Assembly: GCA_948805675.1 (NCBI GenBank)
Contig: CAQIBN010000003.1
Span: 62,001 to 126,000 of the forward strand
Source of the DNA: an uncultured Clostridia bacterium
Lineage (GTDB): Bacteria > Bacillota > Clostridia > TANB77 > CAG-508
Direction of reading: 5' to 3'
DNA: 64,000 bases
Part shown: positions 16,439 to 26,387 of the stretch, piece by piece
Layout of the letters: every line of letters begins with the position of its first letter
Numbering within the stretch: the first letter of the stretch is position 1
The notes under the pieces: model-generated
What the model was told of the DNA's origin: nothing
What the model saw: the letters and a program-made list of their open reading frames with translations, nothing else
Databases searched by the model: none
Position numbers and translations under genes: made by a program

Positions 16439-18631
16439 ATGAAGATTAAACTTAAAAAAATATTAATAGTATCAATTTTAATAATAATAATACTGTTTAA
16501 TATTAATGGAACACTAATTGAATCAAATTATGTATATGCAGATACAACTAAAACACAGGCACAACTTGATGAAGATAAGATGTTTGAAGAGAAAGAAAGC
16601 AATGGCTTAGGCGATGTAGTAATGGATGTTATTGATGGTGTTGCTGGTTTACTTTTCTATCCATTTAAACTTTTAATAATAGGTATTGGAACAGCAATTA
16701 GAGTTTTGGTAGGTGCGATTACAGCAATAGGAGGAGATGCGGTATGGTCTGTAGATGATATATTATTCAATAAATCTGAACTAACCAGTATAAATTTCTT
16801 TGAGATTGATAAAAATACACCTGACATAATACAAACAATCAGGATAAATGTTGCAACTTGGTATTATGTCATAAGAAATATTTCAATAGTAATACTATTA
16901 GGAATATTAATATATGTGGGAATAAGAATGGCTATATCGACAGTAGCTAGTGATGAAGCAAAATACAAGAAGATGCTTAAGGACTGGGTAGTAAGTATTG
17001 CATTACTTTTTGTATTACACTATATTATGATTTTTACAATAAACTTTAATAATATTTTAGTAGATATAGTAGGACATACCAGGGAAAGTGTGAATAATAG
17101 GACAGTCGGAACAATAGGCACTACTATAGAAAATATGACTGATGATGATTTAAGTAATACTTATGATGATGCATTAAATGCCTTATTAGCAAATAGTTTT
17201 TCTATAAGTTTTAGTGCAGGGTTTGGTTCTGCAATTATATATGTAATACTTGTAGGTGTAACAATTATATTTTTAATTATGTATATAAAACGTATGCTTA
17301 CAATTGGATTTTTAATAATAATAGCACCTTTAATTACTATTACATATTCAATAGATAAGATGGGAGATGGGAAGTCTCAGGCATTAAATGCATGGCTAAA
17401 AGAGTTTATATTTAATGTTCTAATACAACCATTCCATTGTATAATTTATGTAGTATTTGCAGATATTGCTATGGACTTAGTTATAGGGGATAGAACACTT
17501 GCTTCAGCAGTATTAGCAATCATTATGATTATATTTATATTTACTGCAGAAAAAATAGTAAAGAAAATATTTAACTTTCAAGCAAGTAGTTTAGGAGAAG
17601 CAATAGCGTCAGCAGGTGCTATTGCAACAGGAATGTCATTTATAAGTAAAAGAGGTAAAGAGGATGAGAAAAAAGGAAAAGTTGGAAAAATTCCAAATAT
17701 GAAATCAAAAGGAAAACTTAACATAAATAAAGATGGCACAGGAAAAACAGGAAAGAATCCAATTTCGAATAATACTAATAATAAAGGTAAACAAGCCGAA
17801 AATACACAAGAGAATATTAAACATGAAACTAATGAAACTCAAGCAGATAATAATATAGGTAATAATAATGGAACTGTTACATCAAGTTCTAATAGTAAAT
17901 CAAAGAAAAAGAAAAATTTGAAGGCAAAGGCAACTTCAATTGCTGGACAACTAATTAATCCATTGAGTGGATTTAATAGAAGAGCTGCTGCAATAATAAC
18001 AATGGGTGCATTAGGTGCTGCTACAGGTTCTGGTAAAGGTATTGTATCTGGAATGTATGCAGGTAGTGCAGCGGATGGAGGAATACAAGGACTTTTAAAT
18101 AGGAGATCAGCTAATAAAATGGTTGAAAATAATGAACAAGCTTTTGCAAGTGCATATACAAATTATAAACAGAAAAATAATTTATCAGAGAAACAGATGC
18201 AAGCGAGAACAAAAGCTATGCTTAATGTAGATTCTAGAATGTTAGAAAATATGACTGATGATGATTATGAATATTATTCATATGTTAGAAATATACAAGA
18301 TACATATGGAGCAATTGGCGAAGATGATGTGGATAATAGAGTATTAGAGACTGCTGGAATGATAGAAAACGGAGATATAGAGCCTGAATTTGATGGTATT
18401 GAGGAATGGACACCACCACAACAAGAACAACCAGAACCTCAAACAGAAAATAAAAAGAGCAATAATACGAGTAAGAGAAAACAACAAAGACAAAAAGAAG
18501 AAGAAAAAAGACAACGTCAGGCAGAATATGAGAAAAAAAGACAGAGTGAACTTGAAAATGCTAATAAAAGTAGAAAGAGAAATTCAGGGCAAGGCGGAAA
18601 AAAAGGAAATGGAAAAAAGAAGAAAAAATAA
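16439..18631 (+). CDS. VirB6/TrbL-like T4SS protein with long basic tail, copy C
   Basis: A 730-residue protein with a signal peptide ending near NYVYADT, a first helix pair, then the shared block IRINVATWYYVIRNISIVI and GIRMAISTVASDEAKYKKM, followed by more helices up to about residue 385. The remaining 340 residues are polar and repetitive, rich in Asn, Lys, Gln and Gly, and end in a run of lysines. It is the closest paralogue of copy A. Three VirB6-like genes in one operon recall rickettsial T4SS, but these are not homologous in their tails. The ribosome binding site is weak (GGTTGGTG). Confidence 0.7.
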   Translation: MKIKLKKILIVSILIIIILFNINGTLIESNYVYADTTKTQAQLDEDKMFEEKESNGLGDVVMDVIDGVAGLLFYPFKLLIIGIGTAIRVLVGAITAIGGDAVWSVDDILFNKSELTSINFFEIDKNTPDIIQTIRINVATWYYVIRNISIVILLGILIYVGIRMAISTVASDEAKYKKMLKDWVVSIALLFVLHYIMIFTINFNNILVDIVGHTRESVNNRTVGTIGTTIENMTDDDLSNTYDDALNALLANSFSISFSAGFGSAIIYVILVGVTIIFLIMYIKRMLTIGFLIIIAPLITITYSIDKMGDGKSQALNAWLKEFIFNVLIQPFHCIIYVVFADIAMDLVIGDRTLASAVLAIIMIIFIFTAEKIVKKIFNFQASSLGEAIASAGAIATGMSFISKRGKEDEKKGKVGKIPNMKSKGKLNINKDGTGKTGKNPISNNTNNKGKQAENTQENIKHETNETQADNNIGNNNGTVTSSSNSKSKKKKNLKAKATSIAGQLINPLSGFNRRAAAIITMGALGAATGSGKGIVSGMYAGSAADGGIQGLLNRRSANKMVENNEQAFASAYTNYKQKNNLSEKQMQARTKAMLNVDSRMLENMTDDDYEYYSYVRNIQDTYGAIGEDDVDNRVLETAGMIENGDIEPEFDGIEEWTPPQQEQPEPQTENKKSNNTSKRKQQRQKEEEKRQRQAEYEKKRQSELENANKSRKRNSGQGGKKGNGKKKKK

Positions 18632-18647
18632 AAGGTAGGTGATAGAG

Positions 18648-21600
18648 ATGGAACAAGAACAAAATAGTACTATAAATGAAACTACTCAAGGACCTAATAC
18701 ATCTGGAGCAAAAAATGCAGGAAAAAATGCAGGAAAAAAAGCTGCTAAGGCAGCAAAAAAAGCAGGTAAAGCAGCAAAGAATGCAGGAAAAGTAGCTAAA
18801 GGTATGCCATCTCTATTAGCTTTTTTTGCAACACCAGTAGGTTGGGTAGTACTAATAATAATTCTAATTATAATTATAATATTTTTAGTAATAGGGATTA
18901 TAGGTTTTTTGGCTACAGCACCAGGAATAATGATGGAAAAGATTGCTAACTTTTTTAAAGATGCAATTAAAGATATATATAGAGATCCAACAGCAAGTAC
19001 AGAGATTGAAGTAAGTGATGAAGCAAAAGTGGATTTAGCAAATTATATTCAAGAGTTAGGATATGACCTTGTAGGTTATGGATTTGCAGATAGTGAAAAT
19101 ATTGAAAAAGATGAAGATGGAAATGTGACTAAGGTTAATAAATCTAACAATAATGATTACTTATATGCCTATATTTTATCAAATGAAAGAATATATACAC
19201 TACATGGTGAAAATGATAATCTTGGTGGAAAAGTATTAGATGTAATAAAAACAATCTTCGTACCAGGTTATTATTGGAATAAAACAATTGAGGCATTTTT
19301 GAGTGGCAATGTAAGTGATAAAGCAAAGGAAGGTATGATTGAAATTGATTGGGATTCAGCAGGTCAAAAGCCTGATGATGTTTTTGATACTGTTGAACTC
19401 AATAGAGATGATAAAACATTAAAGATTAAAAGATGGAACGCAAGTTTAAGTCAAGGTCTAACTAATGTGGATAATTGGTCATGGGACTTAGAGGGATGGT
19501 CTGGTAGATATGGAAAACCATTGGAACTTTCACTTGCTTTACACTTAGCTACAATGGCACCTGATTTTTCATATAATTTTTGTATGGATGAGGATTTACA
19601 GACTAAGGTTAATATTTCGTTAAATGATATAGAATATAATGCAAAATATGAATATGTAACAGCAAATAACACACCTGTAACTCAAGATGAAGTTGAAAAA
19701 CAATATAATATATTAAGTAATAATAGAAATGAATTGAAGTATTTAGAGAAGGTGGAACAAACCAATACAAGAGAATTGGCAACAGGAGGGACAGCTGATA
19801 TTAATATTTATCCAGTGGGAATATTTACAAATACAAATGTAATATGTAAAACATATGGTGATAGTACCCATTATTATAGATTAACTAATGAAGCTGGAAA
19901 TCCAGTACGATTTTTTTCAGTAGATGGAGAAATTTTGATGGAAGATTATTCTATAAGTTTTGATAATGTAGATGAACCCTATTTTAGTATAATTCCAAAT
20001 GATCAATCACCAAAAAAATTAGTAATACAAGAAGATTATAATGCAGATCCTTTATATTATAGTTTTAAAGCTGTAAATGATAAGATTTGGCTTTATCAAC
20101 TATCTCTAAATGAAATAATTGACGTTCTTAGTTCTGATACTTCTCTATATAAAGAAGAGGCTTTAATTTATGTGAATGCAATAGAAACTTTAGCAGAGAA
20201 AACAATTGATTTATATATTGATGAATTAATTAAAAATCCTTCGCAAACTTATAAGAGAGGAGATAAAACTTATAAAGAGCAATTTACAGAAGCTATAGAT
20301 GTAAATGATTATAAAGGAACTGCAGATAGATTACGTGCAATTCAGACTAATTTAGTAGAAGATTTTCCAGTTGTAGTAAATGATTATAAAAAGCAAGTAG
20401 AAGAAGAGGAAGAAGTGCTTAAAGAGTGGGGAATGGACTTTGGAACACTTGAGATACTTTATAAAGTATTTCATAGTGTTAACACTAGTATAAAAACATA
20501 TCAGCCATATATAACATCTGTAAAAAATCACTGGTATAAAGATATATATTTTGTATATACAAAAGAAGAAGGACAGAAATTAAAAAATATTAGTCCGGAA
20601 GATATAATATATAAGTATGGAGATCCATCAAGTATTAATAATCAAGAATTTAATCCAGAGGGAATAGCTAGTACAGAAGAAATAGAAAAGTTAAATGGAG
20701 AGAATGGTCAATTGTATGTTAATTTAACTCCTAAAAGTGGATACAAAACAATAGAGCAAGTAGGACAACCAGGGTATACTGATGAGGAACCATGGCATTG
20801 GAAAGTAAAAAACTGGCTGCAATATGGATACTATTTTATTTATGATGGTACAGAAAAAACAGCAAGTGAAATAAAAAGAGCAAAAGAGTATTTGAAAAAT
20901 GATGCTGTGAATAAATATGATTGTACAGATCCTTTATTGGGATATAACGGAGAATCAGAAAGTGTTGATGTAACAGCAATAAATAAAAAAGCCAAAGACA
21001 TAAATACTGAGTTAAAAGAAAAGGGTTATAATGTAAAATTAAAGAAAATTACTTTTGCAAAAAAGAGTTCACTTGCCGCATTTTCAATTTTAGAGAGTGT
21101 ACATACATTAGATGCTGAATATGTGTATAGAGATTTAAAAGAATTTTTAATAGAGTTGGGGTATTTTACAAAAGCAGACTTTGAAAGTATAGAAACAAAT
21201 GTATTGGATTGGATAATACCTGAATATATACCTACACAATGGCCTAATCTTAAATATGAAAAAAAGGACACAGAATATTGTACGTATATAATGTCTGCAA
21301 AAGGGTTAAATAAGGAAAAAGCAGACAACAAAGGAACTGATGACAATTCTTCTTCTAATTCAAATGTTGTAAATAGCAATGAAACAAATAACACACCTAA
21401 ATCAACAACAGATTACTTATTTATTGGTGACAGTATAACAGTTGGATATTCAGGAGTAACTCAAAAGACTAATGGAAGATTTAATAGTAATAATAATTAC
21501 ATATCTGGTAAGTATACAGATTCATCGGTTGGAGATTGTTATTTTGAAGCAGAAGTTGGAGCAACAATTTCAAATTGGAATACAAATTATGATGCCCTAA

Positions 21601-22916
21601 TAAAAAATGTATATCAAAATAAGGATATAAAAGGTATAGTTGTAATGTTAGGAGCCAATGGATTGGATGAAAGTGGAATGAAAACATTATTACAAAAATT
21701 AACGACAGATTTTCAAAATGTTCCAATCTACGTTCAGGCGACTTTGCACTTTAGTGAAAAATGGAATGGATGGTCAACTGGAAATAATGCAGTAGAACAA
21801 AACAAAAATATAGATAATTTTAATAATTCAATTGAACAGTATTGTAGTAATAATAATATTAGTTTTATTGATACTGGTTCAGGATTATATGATAATGATG
21901 GTCTATTGATATATACAGATGATGGAGTTCATTTAAATAGTAATGGATGTGCAATTATAAATGCTAATATAAAATCATACATAGGTGGATCTACGAGTGG
22001 AAATAGTAGTTCTGGTTCACAAGGTTTTCAAGAAGGACTTAACGTTGTCACACCAGGTGTAGGAAAGGTAAAGAGTATTGATAAAAATAGTATAACAATA
22101 GAACTTTCAGAACCAGATAGTGTAAAAGGTATGAGCATAAAGATTGATGGATTTGATGTAGATACAGCAACAATATCTATAGATGATGATTTAGAAAAAC
22201 AAAGTATAATAGGAAAAACAACTAGTGACAATATAAAAATTATAATGAGAGATGAAAAAAAGGCAATAATTAATAATGTAGAAGATTATATTATTGTACC
22301 AACAAGTACAGCACAAGGAACAAATGGAACATCTATGGGAGAAATGGAAGATGCACTAGAGTTTATATGGAGATGGGAAGGGATTAGTGATGCTGATCCA
22401 AATGATGGCGATTATTATACAGTATGTTATCCTTCAGGAGATATTCCAACTGTTGGACATGGCGTAACAGGATGGACTTGGGAAATATGGCATGAGTTAG
22501 GGTACAATGAGTATATATCTTCTGGAAATGGCAGTTCACCTGCAGTATTCATAAAAACGAAAATACCTAAAAATGTTGTTGATGAAGTAAGTAAGGTAAT
22601 AATTGAAAGAGAATTTTCTAATTTAGATAATACTTTAGCAAGTAAAGGAATTACTGGATGGGGAATTGACCAAAAGGCTGCATATATTTCATTAAAATAT
22701 AATGGTTTTGCATCCAAAAGAGCCAATATATTAGATGCATTTGCCAGTGGTAATGGTGCAGAAGCAAAAAGGATATGGTTAGACTGTTATAATAGAGATC
22801 AATATGCATATGGACATAAGAGAAGGAGGGCAACTGAGTTGGAAATTTTCTATGAGGGACATTATTGTACTACAGATGCAGAATTTGATGCTGCATATAA
22901 TAAGTACTATAATTAA
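18648..22916 (+). CDS. Giant VirB1-like protein with SGNH esterase and lysozyme domains
   Basis: A 1422-residue protein. An Ala/Lys-rich cytoplasmic start is followed by one strong helix (about residues 65-95), so the rest is outside the cell. Residues 920-1110 form an SGNH/GDSL hydrolase: GDSITVG with Ser929, Asn1004 in GANG, and Asp1092 and His1095 in DDGVHLN. Residues 1235-1420 resemble a T4/GH24-type lysozyme, with Glu1244 in WEG and PTVGHGVT with Thr1268. The central 800 residues I do not recognise. The protein would deacetylate and cut peptidoglycan for the T4SS. I start at ATG 18648, which AGGTGAT precedes; GTG 18639 is poorer. Confidence 0.75.
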   Translation: MEQEQNSTINETTQGPNTSGAKNAGKNAGKKAAKAAKKAGKAAKNAGKVAKGMPSLLAFFATPVGWVVLIIILIIIIIFLVIGIIGFLATAPGIMMEKIANFFKDAIKDIYRDPTASTEIEVSDEAKVDLANYIQELGYDLVGYGFADSENIEKDEDGNVTKVNKSNNNDYLYAYILSNERIYTLHGENDNLGGKVLDVIKTIFVPGYYWNKTIEAFLSGNVSDKAKEGMIEIDWDSAGQKPDDVFDTVELNRDDKTLKIKRWNASLSQGLTNVDNWSWDLEGWSGRYGKPLELSLALHLATMAPDFSYNFCMDEDLQTKVNISLNDIEYNAKYEYVTANNTPVTQDEVEKQYNILSNNRNELKYLEKVEQTNTRELATGGTADINIYPVGIFTNTNVICKTYGDSTHYYRLTNEAGNPVRFFSVDGEILMEDYSISFDNVDEPYFSIIPNDQSPKKLVIQEDYNADPLYYSFKAVNDKIWLYQLSLNEIIDVLSSDTSLYKEEALIYVNAIETLAEKTIDLYIDELIKNPSQTYKRGDKTYKEQFTEAIDVNDYKGTADRLRAIQTNLVEDFPVVVNDYKKQVEEEEEVLKEWGMDFGTLEILYKVFHSVNTSIKTYQPYITSVKNHWYKDIYFVYTKEEGQKLKNISPEDIIYKYGDPSSINNQEFNPEGIASTEEIEKLNGENGQLYVNLTPKSGYKTIEQVGQPGYTDEEPWHWKVKNWLQYGYYFIYDGTEKTASEIKRAKEYLKNDAVNKYDCTDPLLGYNGESESVDVTAINKKAKDINTELKEKGYNVKLKKITFAKKSSLAAFSILESVHTLDAEYVYRDLKEFLIELGYFTKADFESIETNVLDWIIPEYIPTQWPNLKYEKKDTEYCTYIMSAKGLNKEKADNKGTDDNSSSNSNVVNSNETNNTPKSTTDYLFIGDSITVGYSGVTQKTNGRFNSNNNYISGKYTDSSVGDCYFEAEVGATISNWNTNYDALIKNVYQNKDIKGIVVMLGANGLDESGMKTLLQKLTTDFQNVPIYVQATLHFSEKWNGWSTGNNAVEQNKNIDNFNNSIEQYCSNNNISFIDTGSGLYDNDGLLIYTDDGVHLNSNGCAIINANIKSYIGGSTSGNSSSGSQGFQEGLNVVTPGVGKVKSIDKNSITIELSEPDSVKGMSIKIDGFDVDTATISIDDDLEKQSIIGKTTSDNIKIIMRDEKKAIINNVEDYIIVPTSTAQGTNGTSMGEMEDALEFIWRWEGISDADPNDGDYYTVCYPSGDIPTVGHGVTGWTWEIWHELGYNEYISSGNGSSPAVFIKTKIPKNVVDEVSKVIIEREFSNLDNTLASKGITGWGIDQKAAYISLKYNGFASKRANILDAFASGNGAEAKRIWLDCYNRDQYAYGHKRRRATELEIFYEGHYCTTDAEFDAAYNKYYN

Positions 22917-22944
22917 TATATATTAAATAAAGGAAGAGCATACT

Positions 22945-23526
22945 ATGAAAAAGATTAGAATTATTATTGTTATTATAATTATTATTAATATATTAATTTC
23001 AATTTACCTAGGGATAATAAGTTATTATAAAAATAATGAAGATAATGGAACAGAAAGTGTTAATTTTTCGACAGCAAGTATTGAACTTAACAAAAAGGTA
23101 TTACCAGAAAATTATAAAGAGTTCGAACAGTTATGTAATAATGAGCAAGTTTCTGATAAATTATACAAGAATTTATATGATTATGTTAGATATATACAAA
23201 AATTAAATGATAAAACTAGACATTTAGATAATTCACAATTAACTGAATTTTATAAAGAGAATAAAACATCAATAGAAAACAGATTTTTTATATCTACAAT
23301 TGACGAATTTTTACAATTAGTAAAAAATTGTAGATTGGCATATAATGATGAAGTAATAAACTATAAAACAATTATAATTCATACTGATACTTTTAAATCA
23401 AATGATGAATATATTGAATGTGATATAAAAATTATCCTAAATAATGGTAATAGCTTGAAATACAAATTAAATATCAATACTACTAATGATATGAAGATGT
23501 ATTTTAGACCTATAGATGAGGAGTAA
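22945..23526 (+). CDS. Small membrane-anchored protein of the T4SS operon
   Basis: A 193-residue protein with one N-terminal helix (about residues 5-27) and an extracellular part that I do not recognise. A helical region (about 55-120) precedes a beta-rich end with YIECDIKIILNNGNSLKYKLNIN. AAAGGAAGAG is the ribosome binding site. It is one of three similarly built genes at the end of the operon; its C-terminal half may share the NTF2-like fold of the next two but the match is weak. Confidence 0.55.
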   Translation: MKKIRIIIVIIIIINILISIYLGIISYYKNNEDNGTESVNFSTASIELNKKVLPENYKEFEQLCNNEQVSDKLYKNLYDYVRYIQKLNDKTRHLDNSQLTEFYKENKTSIENRFFISTIDEFLQLVKNCRLAYNDEVINYKTIIIHTDTFKSNDEYIECDIKIILNNGNSLKYKLNINTTNDMKMYFRPIDEE

Positions 23527-23530
23527 ATAT

Positions 23531-24055
23531 ATGAAAGAAGAAATTAAGATGATTGATGTGATTTTAATTTTAGTTGCACTTATATTGATTACTGTTAATA
23601 TAGTGTTTTGCATGAAAATATACCTAATACCAAATTCAAATAATAATAGTAGTATAGTTAGAGAAACAACTAATGAAATAAGTGTAGATAAATCAGATGA
23701 AGATTTGATTTTTGAAAAAATCAAATCTATGAATGAACGTGACAGAATGGAGTTTTATTTCTCTGAGTATGCAACATACATAGAAGATAAAGAATACAAA
23801 AAAGCATATGATTTATTATATACAGAATTTAAAAACAGTTATTTTCCAACATTAGAAAAATTTGAAGAGTACGCAAAAAAGATTTATCCAGAGTTTATGA
23901 CGTTTTCGTATAATAATATAGATAGACAGGGATATATATATATACTAAATATTGATATTATTGATGTTAGTAACAAACAAAATAAGAAAAGCCATAGGGT
24001 TGTTATACAGGAGAATGATTTTAATGATTTTGTTTTATCATTCCAGGTAATTTAA
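23531..24055 (+). CDS. Membrane-anchored protein with NTF2/VirB8-like segment, copy 1
   Basis: A 174-residue protein with one N-terminal helix (about residues 8-28). The segment YIEDKEYKKAYDLLYTEFK with FEEYAKK matches YCNNKEYEKAYDLISNEYK with FKEYVNV in the next gene. A helix pair followed by a beta sheet is the plan of NTF2-like folds, which VirB8/TcpC proteins of T4SS also use. This is an inference from layout, not a family hit. I start at ATG 23531, because GAGGAG (part of the preceding stop region) lies 8 bases before it; ATG 23516 would overlap the upstream gene. Confidence 0.55.
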   Translation: MKEEIKMIDVILILVALILITVNIVFCMKIYLIPNSNNNSSIVRETTNEISVDKSDEDLIFEKIKSMNERDRMEFYFSEYATYIEDKEYKKAYDLLYTEFKNSYFPTLEKFEEYAKKIYPEFMTFSYNNIDRQGYIYILNIDIIDVSNKQNKKSHRVVIQENDFNDFVLSFQVI

Positions 24056-24085
24056 AAAATCTAATTTTTAGATTGGAGAAAAAAG

Positions 24086-25045
24086 ATGAATTATTGGTTA
24101 GATATAAGATTAAAGATAAGAGATTTTTTTAGAAAGCATAAAAAGAAATTAGCAATAATTATAATAATTTGGTCAGTTATAATTGCAATTAACTATTTTT
24201 TGAAAAATGTGGAGCATACAAATGAGATTCCTATTACGACATATGAACCGCACAATCCAGTAATGGATGAAGGAGATAGAGTTCCAGAGGCATATAAACA
24301 ACCAATTAATGTTTTAATTGATAGTTATGTTAATTATTGCAATAATAAGGAATATGAAAAAGCATATGATTTAATAAGTAATGAGTATAAAACAAAATTT
24401 TTAAATAATATAGAGGATTTTAAAGAATATGTGAATGTTAAATTTTCAACAAAAAAATTATATAATATTCAAAATTATTCTAATATTGATAATACATATG
24501 TGTATAGAGTTAGATTTCTTGAAGATATTTTAGCATCAGGAACAACTAATGGATATGATTATGATGAAGAGAAAATTGTAGTAAAATTAGAAGGAGATGC
24601 TTTAAAGTTAGCGTTAGATGGGTATATTCGAGAAGAGGAAGTAGGTATACAAGCTGAAGATAATTATTTTAAAATGAAAATTGTGAAAAAAGAAATATTT
24701 TATGATAAAGTAAAATATATAGTTGAATTGAAAAATAAAACTAGTAATTATATCGTATTACAAGATGGAACAGAATTATCAGAAATTCAATTACAATTGA
24801 CAAATGAAAAGAGAGATTTAGTGACTAGACATGATTCAAATATAGTGATATTACCAAATCAAACTAAAGAAATAACATTAAATTTTGGAGAATTTATTGA
24901 AGAAGAAGATAATGATATAGCTATTAAACTGAATGCTATAAGAATATTGCCAAAATTTTCTGGAGATATTAATAAAGCTAAACAGGAAAAAGAAAAGGCT
25001 ATAAAGTTATATAGTTTAACAATTAATTTGCTACCAGAGAATTAA
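24086..25045 (+). CDS. Membrane-anchored protein with NTF2/VirB8-like segment, copy 2
   Basis: A 319-residue protein. A basic start and one helix (about residues 20-37) anchor an extracellular region with two parts: an NTF2/VirB8-like segment (about 70-170, shared with the gene before) and a beta-sandwich-like part (about 190-310) with LKNKTSNYIVLQDG and LPNQTKEITLNFG, as in telokin- or Ig-like extracellular domains. It is the last gene of the operon. VirB8-like proteins link the inner-membrane complex to the outer parts of the machine; whether this one does so is open. GATTGGAG is its ribosome binding site. Confidence 0.55.
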   Translation: MNYWLDIRLKIRDFFRKHKKKLAIIIIIWSVIIAINYFLKNVEHTNEIPITTYEPHNPVMDEGDRVPEAYKQPINVLIDSYVNYCNNKEYEKAYDLISNEYKTKFLNNIEDFKEYVNVKFSTKKLYNIQNYSNIDNTYVYRVRFLEDILASGTTNGYDYDEEKIVVKLEGDALKLALDGYIREEEVGIQAEDNYFKMKIVKKEIFYDKVKYIVELKNKTSNYIVLQDGTELSEIQLQLTNEKRDLVTRHDSNIVILPNQTKEITLNFGEFIEEEDNDIAIKLNAIRILPKFSGDINKAKQEKEKAIKLYSLTINLLPEN

Positions 25046-25059
25046 TTGTAATTAGTAAT

Positions 25060-25101
25060 AAAAATCACCTTTATAAAATATAGATTATAAAGGTGATTTT
25101 T
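25060..25101 (+). terminator. 16-bp perfect inverted repeat: T4SS operon terminator that contains the next ribosome binding site
   Basis: The arms 25060-25075 and 25086-25101 are exact complements (16 bp) around a 10-base loop. The right arm ends in five T, as a terminator would, and contains AAAGGTGAT, the Shine-Dalgarno of the carboxypeptidase gene whose ATG begins at 25102. Read-through RNA from the T4SS operon would therefore have the downstream start site locked in the stem. Confidence 0.8.
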
Positions 25102-26331
25102 ATGTGGAAGAAAAAAGTTTTATATATTTTAATTGTATTTATATTTGTATTTAATATGATTGAAATTTCATATGCCGATGATGAGTTAGAAGAACTTCTG
25201 GAATTTGATGAATTAAATGAATCAGTTAGTGTTTCAAGTGAAAGTACCAATGAACCCATTATAAATTCAAGAGTTGGAGTTATATATGATAGAAAATCTG
25301 GAAAAGTAATGTGGGGTAAAAATGAGAATAAAAGAGTAGCTATGGCATCCACTACAAAGATAATGACATGTATAATTGTATTAGAAAATTCAAATTTGAA
25401 TGATGAAGTCACTATCTCTAGTAAAGCAGCAGGTACAGGTGGATCAAGGCTTGGATTAAAAAAAGGTGATAAGATTACAATTTATGATTTGTTGTATGGA
25501 TTAATGCTACGATCTGGAAATGATGCTGCGGTTGCACTTGCAGAACATGTTGGAGGAGATAAAGAAGGTTTTGCTAAACTTATGAATAGTAAAGCAAAAG
25601 GGCTTGGGTTAAAAGATACCCATTTTGTAACACCACATGGATTAGATGATCCAGAACATTATACAACAGCCTATGAACTTGCTAAAATTGCAGATTATGC
25701 ACTTAAAAATGAGAAGTTTGCAAAAATAGTAAATACCAAAGATTGTACTATAAGGATTAATGGATATTCTAAAGCATTAACCAATACAAATGAATTATTG
25801 GGCTATTTGCAAGGAGTAAATGGTGTAAAAACAGGGTTTACTAATAATGCAGGAAGGTGTTTAGTAACATCTATTAATAGAGATAATTTCGAGATAATTA
25901 CAGTAGTATTAGGTGCAGATACTAAAAAGATTAGAACGACAGACAGTATTAAATTAATAGAATATGCATATAAGAATTATAATTATATAAATATAGAAAA
26001 TATAGTAAAAGAGAAATTTGAGGTCTGGAAAAGTATGAATGAAAAAAGAATATTAGTAGAAAAGGGAAAATGTGTAAATGTTAATTTGGAATTAAGTGAT
26101 ATAAAAAATAAAGTTATACCAATAAAAAATGATAATGTAGATAATGTAAGTATTGAAATTAATTGTTTGTATTATTTAATAGCTCCTATTGAAAAGGGAA
26201 AAGTAGTTGGAAACTTGAAAGTGACATTAAATGGAGAAGTAATAGAAGTTATAGATATAATAAATAAAGAAGAAATAGAAAAGAAAAATAGAAAAGATTA
26301 CTTTTTGGAATTTTTGAAGTCAATATATTGA
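25102..26331 (+). CDS. D-alanyl-D-alanine carboxypeptidase (DacF/PBP5 type)
   Basis: A 409-residue penicillin-binding protein that removes the terminal D-Ala from peptidoglycan stem peptides outside the membrane. The signal peptide ends near ISYADD. The three catalytic motifs of serine type S11 peptidases are intact: STTK with Ser83, SGN with Ser138, and KTG at 243-245. A beta-rich C-terminal region follows, with YYLIAPIEKGKVVGNLKV, then a probable amphipathic end. The ATG at 25102 is used because its Shine-Dalgarno lies in the hairpin just before; an upstream GTG overlaps that stem. No T4SS role is implied by the sequence. Confidence 0.92.
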   Translation: MWKKKVLYILIVFIFVFNMIEISYADDELEELLEFDELNESVSVSSESTNEPIINSRVGVIYDRKSGKVMWGKNENKRVAMASTTKIMTCIIVLENSNLNDEVTISSKAAGTGGSRLGLKKGDKITIYDLLYGLMLRSGNDAAVALAEHVGGDKEGFAKLMNSKAKGLGLKDTHFVTPHGLDDPEHYTTAYELAKIADYALKNEKFAKIVNTKDCTIRINGYSKALTNTNELLGYLQGVNGVKTGFTNNAGRCLVTSINRDNFEIITVVLGADTKKIRTTDSIKLIEYAYKNYNYINIENIVKEKFEVWKSMNEKRILVEKGKCVNVNLELSDIKNKVIPIKNDNVDNVSIEINCLYYLIAPIEKGKVVGNLKVTLNGEVIEVIDIINKEEIEKKNRKDYFLEFLKSIY

Positions 26332-26356
26332 CTTTTATAGTTAAATTTGTTATTAT
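26328..26356 (+). promoter_or_regulatory. Promoter of the tRNA genes
   Basis: TTGACT at 26328-26333 overlaps the carboxypeptidase stop codon. A 17-bp spacer separates it from TATTAT at 26351-26356, about 31 bases before tRNA-Gly. Confidence 0.65.
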
Positions 26357-26387
26357 ATTAATTGCTTCTAATATTGCAGAAGCATAT

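Noticed and set aside
5361..25101. Integrative conjugative element
   Set aside because: No relaxase, VirD4, integrase or att pair was found around the operon within the window; kept as a finding about an orphan T4SS instead.
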